From contig WMCF01000029.1 of NCBI GenBank assembly GCA_009792885.1, positions 2,745,324 to 2,809,323 of the forward strand: a stretch of 64,000 nt of DNA, given 5' to 3'. This DNA comes from Eremophila alpestris peregrina. Taxonomy: Eukaryota > Chordata > Aves > Passeriformes > Alaudidae. Shown one piece after another: positions 1-13,165 of the stretch (positions are counted from its first letter, which is position 1; each line of letters opens with the position of its first letter). The notes under the pieces are model-generated. The model was not told the origin of the DNA, did no database searches, and saw only the letters and a list, made by a program, of their open reading frames with translations. The position numbers and the translations under genes are program-made.

Positions 1-19
1 TTTTTCTTTCTTCCTACAG

Positions 20-97
20 CTAGAAAAACTTCAGCTGAACTTGCTCAATGAATAAACGCAGAAAGGAATAAAGGGTGGACATAAAGCCCCCTTGATT
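20..97 (+). CDS. Candidate terminal exon with stop codon and poly(A) signals (gene body left of window)
   Basis: The first 19 bases are a run of pyrimidines ending in 'ctacag', a near-ideal splice acceptor. From base 20 the frame reads LEKLQLNLLNE and then a TAA stop at 53-55. The stop overlaps one AATAAA signal (51-56), and a second follows at 67-72, so a very short 3' UTR would fit. The leucine spacing would suit the end of a coiled coil, but 11 residues prove nothing. A second frame from the same acceptor also ends within about 10 codons. I cannot name the gene. The acceptor and the signals are seen; that this is an exon is inference. The end coordinate is a guess at a cleavage site about 25 bases after the second signal. 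A chance acceptor in an intron is the alternative. Confidence 0.25.
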
Positions 98-2998
98 CAC
101 CTGCTCCCTTTGGTGATAAATAGCCTGGCTGGTGACAGGGACTGATCTATGCAGTCCATAGGTCTCCTATTTGCTAGAAGTGCTGTATCCTGGCTTTCTC
201 CAAAATATCTCTCACCATCACCCATTGGAGAGGAGAGCACACCTAACATTTTGGGCAGAATCAGCTCCCAAAAAATCCGTTGGCTATTTTACTTCATTGC
301 AATACTCCTGCTACGGCAGTGCAAATGCATTTCTTCTGTAGGGTGATTTTTCTTAAGACACCTCTTTGCTGGAGCTTTTGTGGGATGTTTTGAAGCAGAG
401 CCCTGTGCAGCCCAAGGCAACACTCTGCAGAGCAGCTGCAGCCCCCAAGGGAGGGGCTGGTGGGAGCTGCTGGTGCCCAGGGCAGCAGGAATGCTCCCCT
501 GACATCCACAGTGCCCCATCCCTTCCCCTCTGCCTCAGCAGGAGCTGTGCTGGGGACAGGAATGAGTCCTACTCTGACCATTCCAGGCACAGCCCTGGCC
601 TCCTGACAGCACCTCTCCCTAAAGGGCAGCTGCAGCACTCCTGCTCCTGCTGTTCTTCTCACCTTTTCCAGGTGAGCACAGCTCCTTTTTCCTGCAGCTC
701 ACTTGAACAAAGAGGTGCCATGAACTTCTGCTGAATGGATTGCAGATGGAAGCTGCTGCTGGAGGGCAACATCTGCGTTCAGTGGGCTGACAGTCAGGAT
801 CTCTGACTCATTGTAATAGATGACAAATAACTGCAGTGATTAGACATATGACTTCACTGCTGGTCCCAGTGGAATAGAGCCAGCAAAATTCATCATTTTC
901 CTCAGATCAATGTTTTAAGATATCACCAAAATTTTTATCTGATTTTAAAACACATACTTATATTTCCTACATATAAAAGGTACATGATATGAATCTGCAT
1001 GAGTTGACTCATCACAGTAGCAATTAACAGTCTTCATTATCAAGATATGCTGGAAGCCACAGGACTGTTAACATAAATTTAGTTTTTGTGATTCTAAGGA
1101 AAACAGAGATTCATTTTAAAAAGGAAAAAAAAAATCCTTTCTCTTAACCTACCATTTTAGGCATAGATTTATCACTCCAGAAAACAAAAGCTCAAATGAA
1201 CTGATAGATTTATACCACTCCTTAAACTTTTATTGATTCAGGTTCTATTTGCTGCAGAAATTTGAATTCTGCATGATAACATACCTTCTCAGAAACCTTA
1301 GCCAAATCTTCTGGGATGCTGAAAGCTGGGAAATAAACAATTACCTACAAACTGGCATGACAAAGTACATGATCTTGTCCAGCCAGGTCATACCAGCTTG
1401 GTTCCTCTTTCTCAACAGAGAGAGGCTTTGTGACTTGTTGTAGCTCATTCTGGCCAAGAAGGTCTCCATGTTCAGGATCAAGTTTTCACAATTCACATTT
1501 TTCTTTGCTTATCATAACATTCATCACTTTCTGAAGTATATGAATACTAATGAATCCATGTTCATTAACCTGTTTCTTTCTCCAAGGAAATGCCCCTCTG
1601 TAGATGACTTAAGACTCAGCTTCCTATTTTCCATGTGCTTTCTGCTAGACACTGAACATCATTGTTCATGTCCTCCTTGCAGACTTCCACAGCACTCTTT
1701 TGTTACCAACTCAACATCACTGCAAGTAATGTAAAATGCTGTCCAAGCAGATCTTCCTAACAGGCACAACTGTACAGAGCATTAAATGAATATTTTACAG
1801 TCCAAGGCCTGAATTCTGACCTGGTTGGCAAATCCAGTGGAATCCAAAGCCATTCCATCAAACACAAGGAAAATATACTGGATTTACTTCAGTGTAAATG
1901 AAGTGGGAGTCTGTCCCTGTGCAGCTCTTTCTTTTGTTGTTTGGAGGCCACAACAGTTGGAATAACAACTAAGAGAGAACAAAGCGTCCAAGGTTTCTGC
2001 CTTTGCTCAACAGATTCAAGGACAAAGGTAAACTTGGCCTTCAAAGACCCTGTGCTGTACAGAGCCAGTTTATTCTTTGCTGAAATACAAAGATGTGAGT
2101 TCTGAAAGGTGATTAAAATTTACCAAAACTGCTCTTCAGCCTGGATGAAACCAGTTACTCCAGCCCTTGATGTTTTTTTTCCTATTTCTGCTTCATAAAA
2201 GATGTAGACAAATGTCACAGACTCTGAACTCATAATGTAGTATCCTGACTCAGTGCTTTGATAAAATCTAGCATTTAGATTAATCTAAATAGTGTTCTCA
2301 CTGATGCATCTCTCTCAACAAAACAATATAGATTTCTATCTATATCACAAGGCCTGCAGATCACTCGCCCTTTTGTTCTGGCACGGTTTTCCTTTTATCT
2401 ATTTCCTGTTTTAAATTGATTCCTAGAGGAATTATCTACAATGCTGCCATGTAACAATTCAGCAGACAGAAGTGATGGGGTAACACTCCCTCTGTTTTCT
2501 TCATCTATTTCTTATATTTCAGTACCCATTTTTGAACCTGTTTTCCATAGATGAGCTCTTGAGAGCCCAACTCTGGCCTCCAATCCACATCATTAGCAAG
2601 ACACAATTTTGACAGTTTGCAGTTTTTGTGAGAAGAAAATCTTTACTGAGTGTAATGACTTGCTAGAGATCTCACATCAGGATGTTGGCCCTTCTCTCTG
2701 GGCATGTAACCAGCCACAGGACTCACTTTCTTATTCCCAATGAACTGCCAACACCTTTACTCCTCCCAAAATCCAGCAGCTCTGCCATTACTCAGTCTGG
2801 GGACAATTTTTGTGTTAAACAAACTCCTGAGGAAGCCTCCCAGGAAATTTACACCCTGGTGGGACTGGGACTGCTTTATGGGAGTGCTGGCACACAGTGT
2901 TGAGCACAAGGACTATCTGAACTCCACCAGTGTTCTCCCAGGCACAGCTGATTTTTGGCTATATGTTCAGCTTGCCACACATGCCAACCATTATTATA
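98..2998. other. Noncoding stretch, no recognisable gene
   Basis: No splice-bounded coding segment of useful length and no interspersed repeat is recognised here. A GC-richer patch at about 380-720 opens several frames at once on both strands, which is why 120-codon frames appear there; they have Cys-, Ser- and Pro-rich, non-protein-like composition. A short antisense segment at 1285-1325 lies between an acceptor-like and a donor-like signal and is discussed under findings. The rest is AT-leaning single-copy-looking sequence. Confidence 0.6.
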
Positions 2999-3019
2999 TT
3001 TGTTTGTTTGTTTGTTTGT
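2999..3019 (+). repeat. (TTTG)n microsatellite
   Basis: About five uninterrupted TTTG units are followed by a broken TTTTTGG tail. A second tract of the same motif occurs at 29444-29467 and a short one inside 13166-13280. Confidence 0.9.
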
Positions 3020-6000
3020 GTTTTTGGCCTGGTTGCCCACTGCATTTCCTCAGTGCAATAAGTGAAGCCAAGTTGGACCAGAACTGCAGCAATGCTGTTG
3101 AGAAATCACACTTGCTGCCTTCTTGCACACTTCAGACATAATCCAGAACTCCCACTTTCTACTGTTTATAAGTTCTCCCCTTATGCTTACAGGAAACTTT
3201 GGTTATCAAACTGCAAGCGTAGCACATGCAGAAGTGAATCATTCTGTTTGGCTGGGAATAATTAACGATGCTGTCCCAAAATGACTTGGATTATCATCTG
3301 CACTGTGGTAAGGCCTGGATGGCCTCTGGCCCAGACAAGTGGCCCACTGTGGTCACATCCTACAATGACAGCAGAAAGAGCCAGCCTGCAGTCCCCGCCT
3401 CTGGTTATGGTCTGAACTTTTACACAGAACAGGCTGGCAAATTGGGGGACTTTTTTAGCTCCTGATAGGATACTGAAGTGATAAAATAAATGTCATTATC
3501 ATTTGGAAAAATTGCACAGATCTCCAAACTTGAAAAGGGAGGTTGTTGGTTTCATTTTGACATCCAGAGGAACTGAGGCACTGAGGGAGAGAGACAACCC
3601 CAGCCCTCCTTGTGCTGAGCCCTGGCATCCCTGGCTTGCTGGTCAACTTACAGCAGCAGGCACTAGTAATACTGGGGCCATGGGGCTGATAGCTGGGAAA
3701 CACCCACTTATTTCTGAAATTCAAAGTTGTGCTGGTGATAATTCAAACAAATTATATCACATCTTGGTAATCACAGCAGTACTGCAGGTTTCTAAGCTAA
3801 GCAGATACAAGTCCTGCAAAGCAACTGCACCAATCTCACACTACACACTTACACAAGAGTCCTCACTCTCAGTGAATCACACAGCAAAAAGGGATGGAAT
3901 ACATCAGCCAAGTCAGGAAAAGAGAGCCATTTACTCATTAATCCACACTGACTTTTCTGTCCAATGAAACAAAGTTGAATGGAAACCAGTCCTCTTACCA
4001 AAACACATTCAAATCCAGCAAGTTATATTTGCTGCAGCATCTACCTGATTCAAAGACCCCTTTTAGACCTGCGTTTTATGCACAAGTACACTGGGCTTGA
4101 AATTTCATCTATTTGTCCCTTTAGAAGAGAAAAAAATGTGAATCATATACTCCACAACAACAAATGTGAACAACCTTAATGCTGGTCTGTGCCTCGTGGT
4201 TGTCATTTTGCCAAACCCTATTCTGACCAACCAGCACAGAATTTAAAGTGCCCTAAGTCCTCACAATCTTAAGATTTGAGATGGCTCACTGGGGTCTTCA
4301 TTAAGGTCCCACTTTCTGACTGAAAGTGCTGGCAAGAACTTCTCCATTCGGGCCAAATAAGCACAGAACTTTGTCTGGAGGCTGTGAGGTCTCCCCATAT
4401 TGAATCCCTGGGCTGCTCACTAAACTGCAGTCAAGTATTTCTGTGTGGTGAGGGCATGCTGTGGGGCATCTGTAGTTATACCCTGCACTAAGAGAAAACC
4501 AGCAGCTTAAATGATCTGGCCTGTATTTTAGAAGCATTTTTTAAACCCTGTAATAATGGTTTTCTATATATAGGTTGCAGAAATGGATGCCTTTATCAAT
4601 GTAAAAAAAAGGAAAAAAAAAAGTAGTATGAACATTTTCAGCTGTTCAAACAGGAACAGAATGTGCAACATGCAGAAACTGAATTGCTTCAGATGAAGAA
4701 AAAAGAGATCATCTTTAAGGCACTAGCACCTAATTCCATGTTTTATTAGTTTCTGACAAAATTCAAGGGTCAGACAGAATACCCTGCACTTCAGAGCAAA
4801 TGTCCTGTGAAGTCAGGCATCCCTGGTATTCTGGGTTTACATGCAAGTAAGGGTTGTGATTGCCTCTGTGAGATGGTACCTCATGGGCAGCTGAACAGCA
4901 CATCTGGGTGGATACTGCAACTTGCTGAGTTTCAGCAGCTCCTCCCTTGTGCTCCAGCAACTCTGAGACTCCTCTGTTTTCCCCTTTGCAATCAGGACCA
5001 ACCACACTCTGTCTCACAAAATGCTTTAACAGCAGCCACATAAAAACAGTGTGCCTAGCAACTCCCAGAGGGCTGAGAGACTTGTTTCCTCTCCCCTCTT
5101 CCCCTCAGCTCACACAAGTCTGGTTATTCCACTGGCTGGGAGAGCTGTCACTGGGCTCTGGGGACCAGCTCACACACTGGCATTGCTGTAAAGTTCCAGT
5201 GTGCTGTCCTCTCTCATCTGTTGGCAGCAGTAACTTTTACCCACTTGCAAAGGCTAGCCAAGTCAGCAGAGAAGAAATTGGCCTGTCAGTCTTGCAGGTC
5301 ATCAGCCAGGACATGTTCAAAATCAGAGCATTAAATATATTGGGGTCCACATAACTCCAAACAAACAAATGCAGCCTTTGGCTTTACCACCATCTTTGTC
5401 TAACAGGAAAGGAACTTTCACTCCTCTGCTGTGGCCTCAGGTGTATTAATTTTACAGGCAGCCTGTGGCTGACTTTCCATCCCCCTTGCTTGAGCAGACA
5501 CTTCAGTACAAATACAACATTCTTCTGGCCCTGAGGGAAATTCTTCCTGCCTGCATTTTAACAGTTGAACTGCATGGCACTCTGGGAGACTTAAATATGG
5601 CACAGTAGTTCTATTGTTTAATATTATTAAAACTGCTTGCTCTCTTGTGATTCTGCAAGATCCTGAAGTATAGCAGTGAGTGCTAATCTGTTTCCTATCT
5701 ATCACCTAATTCTCTTTTTTCTGGTGGATACCACTTACTAGTTTTATTTTAGAGGTGATTACAGATGCATCAGAATACAACAGAACTCCATTATCAGTTT
5801 TCATTTTTTCCTTATGAATATGAATTTCAGTGACAGTTTTCTTTGAACCATCTGGATTTGAACAGACTCATCTGACTAAAAGGAAGTTCCAGTCTACCAG
5901 GAAGTTTTCCAACTACTTTATGCCAGACAAACTTTTCATGGCTTGATCTACCAACACTGCAATCGTCACAAACAGACCAAGCAAAGCAAGAGAGTACAGC

Positions 6001-7442
6001 CCAAAAATAGCATAATTCAGTCAGTGCTAGGCTTCCTAGAAGATCTCAGTTTTTTCCTAAACCTTCATTTGTTAAGGAATAAACTTGCTTGTCTATTGTC
6101 ACTAGTAACACATTTTTTGTGCTGGCACAGTTCAGGCTTTACTGACCACAGTAATTTTTTCTACCTGCTGCCATCTGTTATCTTTATCTCACAGCTCTCC
6201 AGCCTCTGCAGAAGTGGGCATCCTGGATGTGCCAGTTTAGTCCTCCAAGACTGGATGGTGACAGTATGAAGCTGCCTCCTTCTCCTCCTCCTTCCCAATT
6301 CTCCCAGCCATCTGCCACACACAACACCTTCCCACAGCTCCCTCAGGTGTCTGAGAACCTGCTGGACATCACTGGAGTTCTTCAGGGTCCAAGGGGTGTG
6401 CTCTGCCCACCTTCAGGATGCACACACTCACCTGTGCTCTGTCCAATACCCTGCCTGGGAACTGCTCTGAGCAACAACAAAGGTGCTGTGTCTGAGCTGG
6501 GATTGTGCAGGTAGAATGAATGCAAAGGCAGTGGTACAGCAGCCAGGACAGCAAAGGAGGAATGTTCGATACTGATAATAAACAGAACTGTATTTTTGTC
6601 TATTGGTACATGTTTCTCAGGCTGAGTGGAACTGTCAACTGACACTTGAGAAAACCAAGAGGAGTTCTTGGCAGTCAAACCTTTTCTAAATAGGGAATTC
6701 TGTCTCCAACAAAAGAAGACTTGAGACTGCAGGCATATTCAAGATGTCTTTTAAAAAAAAAAAACCTGAGGAAATTCACAGTACTACATTCTTTTTTCAC
6801 TCTAAGGTTTAGCATTTGCTTGTTCACAGCTATAACCAATCCAACAGACGAATTCAGGTTTTATGATAAGAAGGAAAACAGACAAAAAGAGTCCTGGGCA
6901 TCCCTTTCTTTTGACACTAGGAACTCCATTGGCAGAGGGGATGGGTGACTGCCTTCCTCTAATACAGATGCCTCTTCATTCCTGTGGACCTACAGGGTAG
7001 TTTGAAACCTGACACTGGTTTTCTGCCTGACTCTGGTTCAGTAACACACAGAGCTTCTGCCAGCCCACAGGGCTCGTGAAATATCACACGCCTGCGATGG
7101 GATCACGTTTTTTTTCCCTTAAGTAGGGTAGAACCTTTTTACAGTTACACCAATCCCCCTAACTCTGCCTGAATTTAATAAAGTGGGATTTTCATTATAA
7201 TCAGAACTGCAATTAAGTAGAATTGATTGCAACAAAGCAGGTTTCATTCTAGTTGTCTTGTAAATATAATTTCACTCTATCTGGAGTTGCGGTAGGCACA
7301 CTCCATTTTATTTCATTTAAATGAAAAAAAACTGTGTAATTATACTATTATCTTTGATACAAAGCAAGTTCTGCATCTTCTGCCTACGAGCATCATTTGC
7401 TTTACAAAAGAACTGCTGGATATGTCAAGGAGTGCCAGGAGA
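3020..7442. other. Noncoding stretch, no recognisable gene
   Basis: Frames of up to about 150 codons (for example 3503-3967 on the plus strand) are not flanked by convincing splice sites and their translations match nothing I know. At 6421-6427 there is an antisense donor-like 'actcacc', with an acceptor-like sequence about 60 bases away, but the enclosed 20 codons are Cys-rich and look like chance. An A-run lies at about 6750-6761. I see no repeat family here. Confidence 0.6.
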
Positions 7443-7484
7443 TGCTGCTGGTACAAAATAAATTATTATTTTGTACCAGCAGCA
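7443..7484. repeat. Perfect inverted repeat: 19-bp arms, 4-nt loop
   Basis: The left arm at 7443-7461 reads tgctgctggtacaaaataa and the right arm at 7466-7484 is its exact reverse complement, with loop 'atta' at 7462-7465. All 19 pairs are Watson-Crick. Outside the arms the pairing breaks, then 'ggaga' on the left can pair with 'tctcc' on the right across a 5-6 nt one-sided bulge. The 4-nt loop is shorter than usual for a microRNA precursor, and the perfect stem is shorter than usual too. A template-switch (foldback) mutation, or a palindromic remnant of a small DNA transposon, fits better. The structure is seen; its origin is inference. Confidence 0.95.
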
Positions 7485-10400
7485 CAATTTTCTCCATAGA
7501 AACTCACAAGCAATCAATACATTACCAACTCCTAGTAAAGTTTAGCAGGATTAAAGCTGTGGCAGGCAAGGCCTCAGCACAGGAGTCTCCCACAAGGCAG
7601 CTCTTTAATAAACAACCATCATCAAGGAAGCCCATAAAGCACTCTGACACTGTAGTCCTGCTGGGTATCAAATATCCACTTCAGATGAAATCCTGCCCTA
7701 CTGTCCAAATATACTCTCTCCAGGTACTATGTAAGCATTTCTCAAATTAAGTACACAGCCTGTAATTATCCAGATAACAATCTATAGATGTTGAATAGCC
7801 TCATATAAATTATTTAACCAAGAGATTTCCAGGAAAGAGAGATAACATCTGGAGATACTTGCATCAAATACTTTTACAAGCTGCATGGCATCAGTTAAGC
7901 TTTGTCACAGAGAGCTGCTGCCATCACCAAGTTTGAAAGATTTCCAAAGATCTGTAATGGGGGGGGTGGGAAGATGCAAAAACACTGAGTAACTCTTTAG
8001 TGTAAATACATGTTCACCTGCAAACTGCCTAGCATGAAGGCTTGTAAGCACACAGCCAGCAGTGGCTGAAAGGTGCATTTGGTGGAGCTGATGTGGATTT
8101 TTCATGTGCCACTTGAAGAGGCATTACAGAACAGTGCTTGCCTTCCCTATAATGAGAGTGGGTGTCAGGAAATTTCTTGTCAGAAGCTTTATCAGACTCC
8201 TCAGGATACCTCAGACCCTTGAGTGGGCCCTTCCACAGGGCATGTCTGAACACCAGCACTGTGTGCTGCCTCTGAAACCAGCAGATTTCTGCTCCTCCCT
8301 GCAAGGACTGCAAAATTTGAGCCAAGCCGAGACTAGAGCAGCAAAAACAATTTCTCAAATATTAGGCTCAGCAGGTGCCTATCACCTTCTGCACAATTTT
8401 ATTGACACCTAAATTTATCTGTCTTATCTAAAAAGGTCTGATGCTGCAACTGAGAGTGGCACAAATGTTTTACAGTAGGAACCAGGGCTGGAGCTGTGCA
8501 CAGGTGGCTCTTCTGTCACATGGAACAGAGCTTCATATGGCACCTTTCAGTCAGGCAGTGACATCCTCCTTCCACTTTAATAACAAGGATGAACTAAAAG
8601 AAGCAGCAGTATGAAACAGAGAGGCTTCACTTACTCATTAAATAACTAAATAGTGTCCACCTATGCAAAACCCCCATAATTAGCTGAAGGAAATCTGGCC
8701 TCTATCCAAAATCATTCTCCCTCGAGATCCGAATTCTGGCATTAAACAAGCCTGTCTAATCTGTTTTGCAACTATCCAGAATCTGTTTCTCACTCTGCTG
8801 GCTTTTCTAAGGAAAGGATGCAGCAGCCCTGGGCCTTCTATTGAGAGTGTGAAAGCTTTTTGCCAAAGAACAAACAACAGAAAATAGACATTAAAGTCCT
8901 GTCTGGCGACACCATTAATAAGTTCACAGTCACCATTTCCTTCTTCCTCCCCTGCACCAAGTGCTTCTTCCCAGACAGTGATCCAGACTGCTGATAGCTC
9001 TGGCTGGGAGCTTTTACCAGAAATTTTAGCAGGAAATGTTAATTTGCAAGCCTCAGTGTCCTCCCTTGGGGAGGATGGATGCTGCCTCTGCATGACCAAA
9101 CTGCAGGGACTTGGAGTTCCTCAGACCTGCCTGCAACAGGCAGAAGAGAAACTGCTCAGTATCTCCAGCAAAGCTGAGTAAAAAACCAACTGTACTCATT
9201 TATTTTCTTTTGCCTTTTCCCCCAAGCTACGAAATACTAGGAAGAACGTCCAAAGCAAACAGAAAAATTCTATTAACAAAATATGCAATTTAGTGCAGTT
9301 TCATGGCCTGACTCTGAGCTCAGCCAGACTTCCAGGACACAAAATGTAGCTGGAAATTCTAGAACTATTGCTTTGTGTAAAAATTATACTGCATTTCTAT
9401 AAACCAGTTTAATGGGAAAGACAGCCTGTGTGAATCAGTAAATATAACCCATTACAAATAAATTAGATTTATATTACCAAAGATAAATAGATTTTTAATA
9501 TCATGTCTGATGTCTCATGTCTAAGCAACAGAAAGGAAAAACCAGACTCACTTTATTAGCTGCTTCAATAAAGATACAGTAAAACTATAGGTCACTTTGA
9601 GAATTAAAAAATAAAAGTAAACCTATAAACTCACTGAAGAATGATGTAGATCTGACTCTTGAGAAGTTTATTACTCAGATATATCACCTGATTTCTTTTT
9701 CTTCCTCTGTGAACATTGAGCATAAGGCTGTAATTACTTATTATAGAGGCAGGAGAGAACAGTGTCCTTGATTATGGAAGCTTTTCTCAATCCTGGGAAA
9801 TTTCATTTGACTTGTTTTATGTGTTCGCATGTTCCTTTAAGCCAGGACAAATGTTCTTACCACATTCATATTTGTGTGGTCAGCAGCTTTTTCTGCATCT
9901 CTTTTGTCCTCACTCTCTAAAGACAAAACAAATGTGGTGTGCTGCTCAGTGTTGAACTTTATAATTTTAGTAATAGGTTGCAGCAGGAATATATTTTGAC
10001 TAACTCTGTGAGCCACTACCATGCACAATCTAAGCACCTACCATGGAACACCACAGTTCTAACTGTTTTCTTCACTGCTTAATTTGAATCAATATGTCCT
10101 ACTCTGGATGACTTCAGAATATACTATAAGACACATAATTTAATCCAGTTATATTCTGTAATATAATTTTGCCAAGAACCTTCAAATATATTCCAACAAA
10201 AACCCCACCCCTTATGTGAAACAGCAGGAACACATTAGAGGTGGCATCAAACCACGACTCCATTAGACATAAATTACTCACAGTATGTTCCCCACCAAAA
10301 CAGAGTAACAAAATTTGCAGGCCACACCATGAGGTTGTACCCAGAAATACTTTCCAGATGAAGCAAGCAAGATTTGCAGTGGTTTTGTGACACAACTGAC

Positions 10401-13136
10401 AATTTCCTGCGAGTGCAAGAGGTTATCTGGTGCATTTGCTGCTCGGGCTCTGTGTCCTTGCACATCTCCTTTTCTGAGCTCCACAGAAAGCTGAAGAGGG
10501 CACTTGTACAAAGCAAGCCCCTTTGTGACTCTGTGTCCTTCCCTCTCTTCTCAGCTGGCCCTGAATGCTGAGTAATTGATCACCTGGGAGTTCCTCTGTC
10601 AGACAAACCCAACAAATCCACTGCCAGCTGACTGTGTGTGGTGTTCCAGCCCCATGCCCTTCTTTATTCCTAAATGACACAGCCCTGCCATTGCTACCCA
10701 TGTGCTCTTTGGGAAGGAAGTGAAGCATGGCTTGTTTGGACCATAAATGAATGCTGCTTTCAACATTTAAGACTAATACAAGTTTTTTACAAGAGAAACA
10801 GGCCCATGTTGGGTAAAATATTTTTCTGACACTGTAAATACGAAGCCATGGGTGTCACAACTCACATTGCACATATTACATTTCTACTTCAGACCAAGTT
10901 TCAAGATAGAATTTTACAGTGTTTTTGACAATTTAATAGCTTAACTGATTATTTTCAATTTGCAATTTTGCTCTGTATTTTTAGGCCATTCTATTTTTTT
11001 CTACTCTGCCTGGCACATAGGGCATATAGAATTACCAGGACTACCATTGGACTGCCTTGCTATTTTTTTTCCCTAGGGTAAGAATAATCTCTTGCCTCTG
11101 CCAGTCAAAGAAAAACACTTCCTCCCCCAAGTCTGACTTTGAGAATTAAGCTACAGCCTTTGCAAGCAGCAATATGCAAATCAATGTTTCCCACATAAGA
11201 AGCTTTTCACAGAGTCTGCAGCAAGAAACACCTTATGGTAAGTATAGACCTATTTTTTGCAGTACATGATAGAATACTTTCTTTCTGAAATGCTCCATTA
11301 TTTCCACCTTTTCTGTCATACAAGATTATTTTCATTTTCTTTTAAATCTAGTTACTACTATTCCATCATGGCAGTACCAGACAGTTGTTTTCTCAACTCA
11401 ACCCTCCCAGTCCCATCTGGAACTCTCCCAGTTTCATCTTGTTAGAAAAACTTGTGTCCCTTTGACTGCAAACCACTGGCAATTGTGAGCATTCATGTCA
11501 CTCTCTGTCATCTAACAGCAGACTGAACAACTGGAGACCCAAGCTGATCATATCAGCACTCCAGGAGTTAGAGGCAAACATCTGGAATTTATTTGTTAGA
11601 AATAAAATTAATTACATCTTTTCAAGAGTTTTAGCTTGCACCTGTACTTATAAATCTCCATGAGGGCAAGTTATGAATAAATTTAACCAGGAGCAGGAGG
11701 CAGAGGCTCAGGTTTTGAGCCCTTTGGCTCAGTCCCTGTCAAGGGCCCCAGGAAGAAGGTTGGTACGAGGACGCCCCGGAGACACAATTTGTTGAGCTCT
11801 CCTCTTCCACTGCAGGATAAGGAACAGACTGTTTTGGGCTTGCTGGGCCCCCCATGCTGGCATAGCCCATGTGCAGACAGCTCTGCAGAGAGCAGAGTGG
11901 TGCCCTCTCCCCAGTAATGCAGGGGCTGTGCAGCCCTACAGTCCACACAGGCAACTGGGAGCTCTGCCCACCTTTGCCACAAAGGAAACGTAACCCTGAG
12001 GGTTATTTTTGTTGGCTGTAACACCACTGGAGGTTCAAACTTTGGCTGAAGCTGTGATGGGGAATGGAAAAGAGCACAGGAGAAATTTAAGGGGACAGTT
12101 CTGCAAACAGAGTAATAATAGAGGGGCAGAGGTCAAAAGAATCAAACACCACCACTGTTATCTGATGGGAAGGCACAAAGATACAGGATGAACCTCAGAA
12201 ACCATGGAGAGGGGGGAAGAGGGAAGGCATAGAGAGGAAGAAGGGCAGAGGAGAAACAAAGAGCTAGAAACCCCTGACAATTGTTTGGATGAAGAGTTAC
12301 CTTTGCCTAGGCACTGAGCTCATTGTCTGCAGCCATCTCCTTTCCTGCTTCTTTCCTGAGCCCCTCTCAGCAGACAGAGCCTGTTCCAAATCGGAAGGTG
12401 ACTGATGTGGGCCCTGCACTGTGGGCAGCTCTGCACCAGGGACTACAGCAACTTCTTTATTTCCATTTGTGCACAGTGCAGGCTTTGCACCACAAGGGTT
12501 TAACTGACTGAAGTGCAAGGCAACCACATGTTATCCAACCTGGAAGCCTTGGAAAATGTTCATGTTTAGGCATTGGTATTGAGACAAGTCCATTCAAAAT
12601 GCAAGGCCACACCTGGAGATGTAAGGCAGATTCACACAGGTACCATGGCTGGGTACTGCATCCAGTCCAATTCTCCACATACTGACTACGGGCCCCATTA
12701 TGGATGCAGGATGCTGCAAGAACAGGAATTTGGTATTGCAAGGGAACCCTCTTATATTCCTTTCTCTTTATAATGGAAGATACTCTGGGGCAAACAGCAT
12801 TTTTGTCTTTGCAGATCCAAGCACGAAGATGTCAGAAATGATGACAAGAACCCAGCATTTCAATGAGGTGACAGCCCACATGCTCCACACTCAGTACTTC
12901 ACACACTCAGACTATTTCCAGTTACTGCAAGCATCAGTGAGACAGTGCAACAAAACTGAATTTAGTAAAGAAAGTAAGCAAAAGGCTCTGGCTGCACCTT
13001 AACAAAAACCTTTAAAAAAATGAAGACAAACTCAGTGCCCTCAATGGTGGGATAGTTCCTATAAATCACTCCAGCATACCCTGTAATTCTGTCTGTCATC
13101 AGATACTCCTGCATTTTTTCAGTGCTCTGCAAGTTG
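7485..13136. other. Noncoding stretch, no recognisable gene
   Basis: This holds a G8 run at 7959-7966 and a purine-rich tract at about 12204-12265 ('gagaggggggaagaggg' and following). A POU octamer ATGCAAAT sits at 11174-11181, about 30 bases before a 25-nt segment (11213-11237) bounded by an acceptor-like 'cttttcacag' and a near-consensus donor 'gtaagtat'; see findings. The GC-richer part at 11690-12000 opens long antisense frames with non-protein-like composition. No repeat family is recognised. Confidence 0.55.
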
Positions 13137-13161
13137 ACTCCAAATGAATACTCCAAATGAA
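13137..13161 (+). repeat. 12-bp word repeated with period 13
   Basis: The word actccaaatgaa occurs at 13137-13148 and again at 13150-13161, separated by one T. It is a recent-looking tandem duplication of 13 bp and lies next to the G/T-rich tract that follows. Confidence 0.9.
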
Positions 13162-13165
13162 GTAT

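Noticed and set aside
1326..1500. Minus-strand peptide DPEHGDLLGQNELQQ and on, next to the 1285-1325 segment
   Set aside because: Two frames are open there equally well, no acceptor precedes it, and the gap to the next segment (about 23 bases) is far too short for an intron.
6421..6490. Minus-strand 20-codon segment before 'gtgagt'
   Set aside because: The acceptor is weak, the peptide is Cys-rich, and nothing nearby supports a gene.
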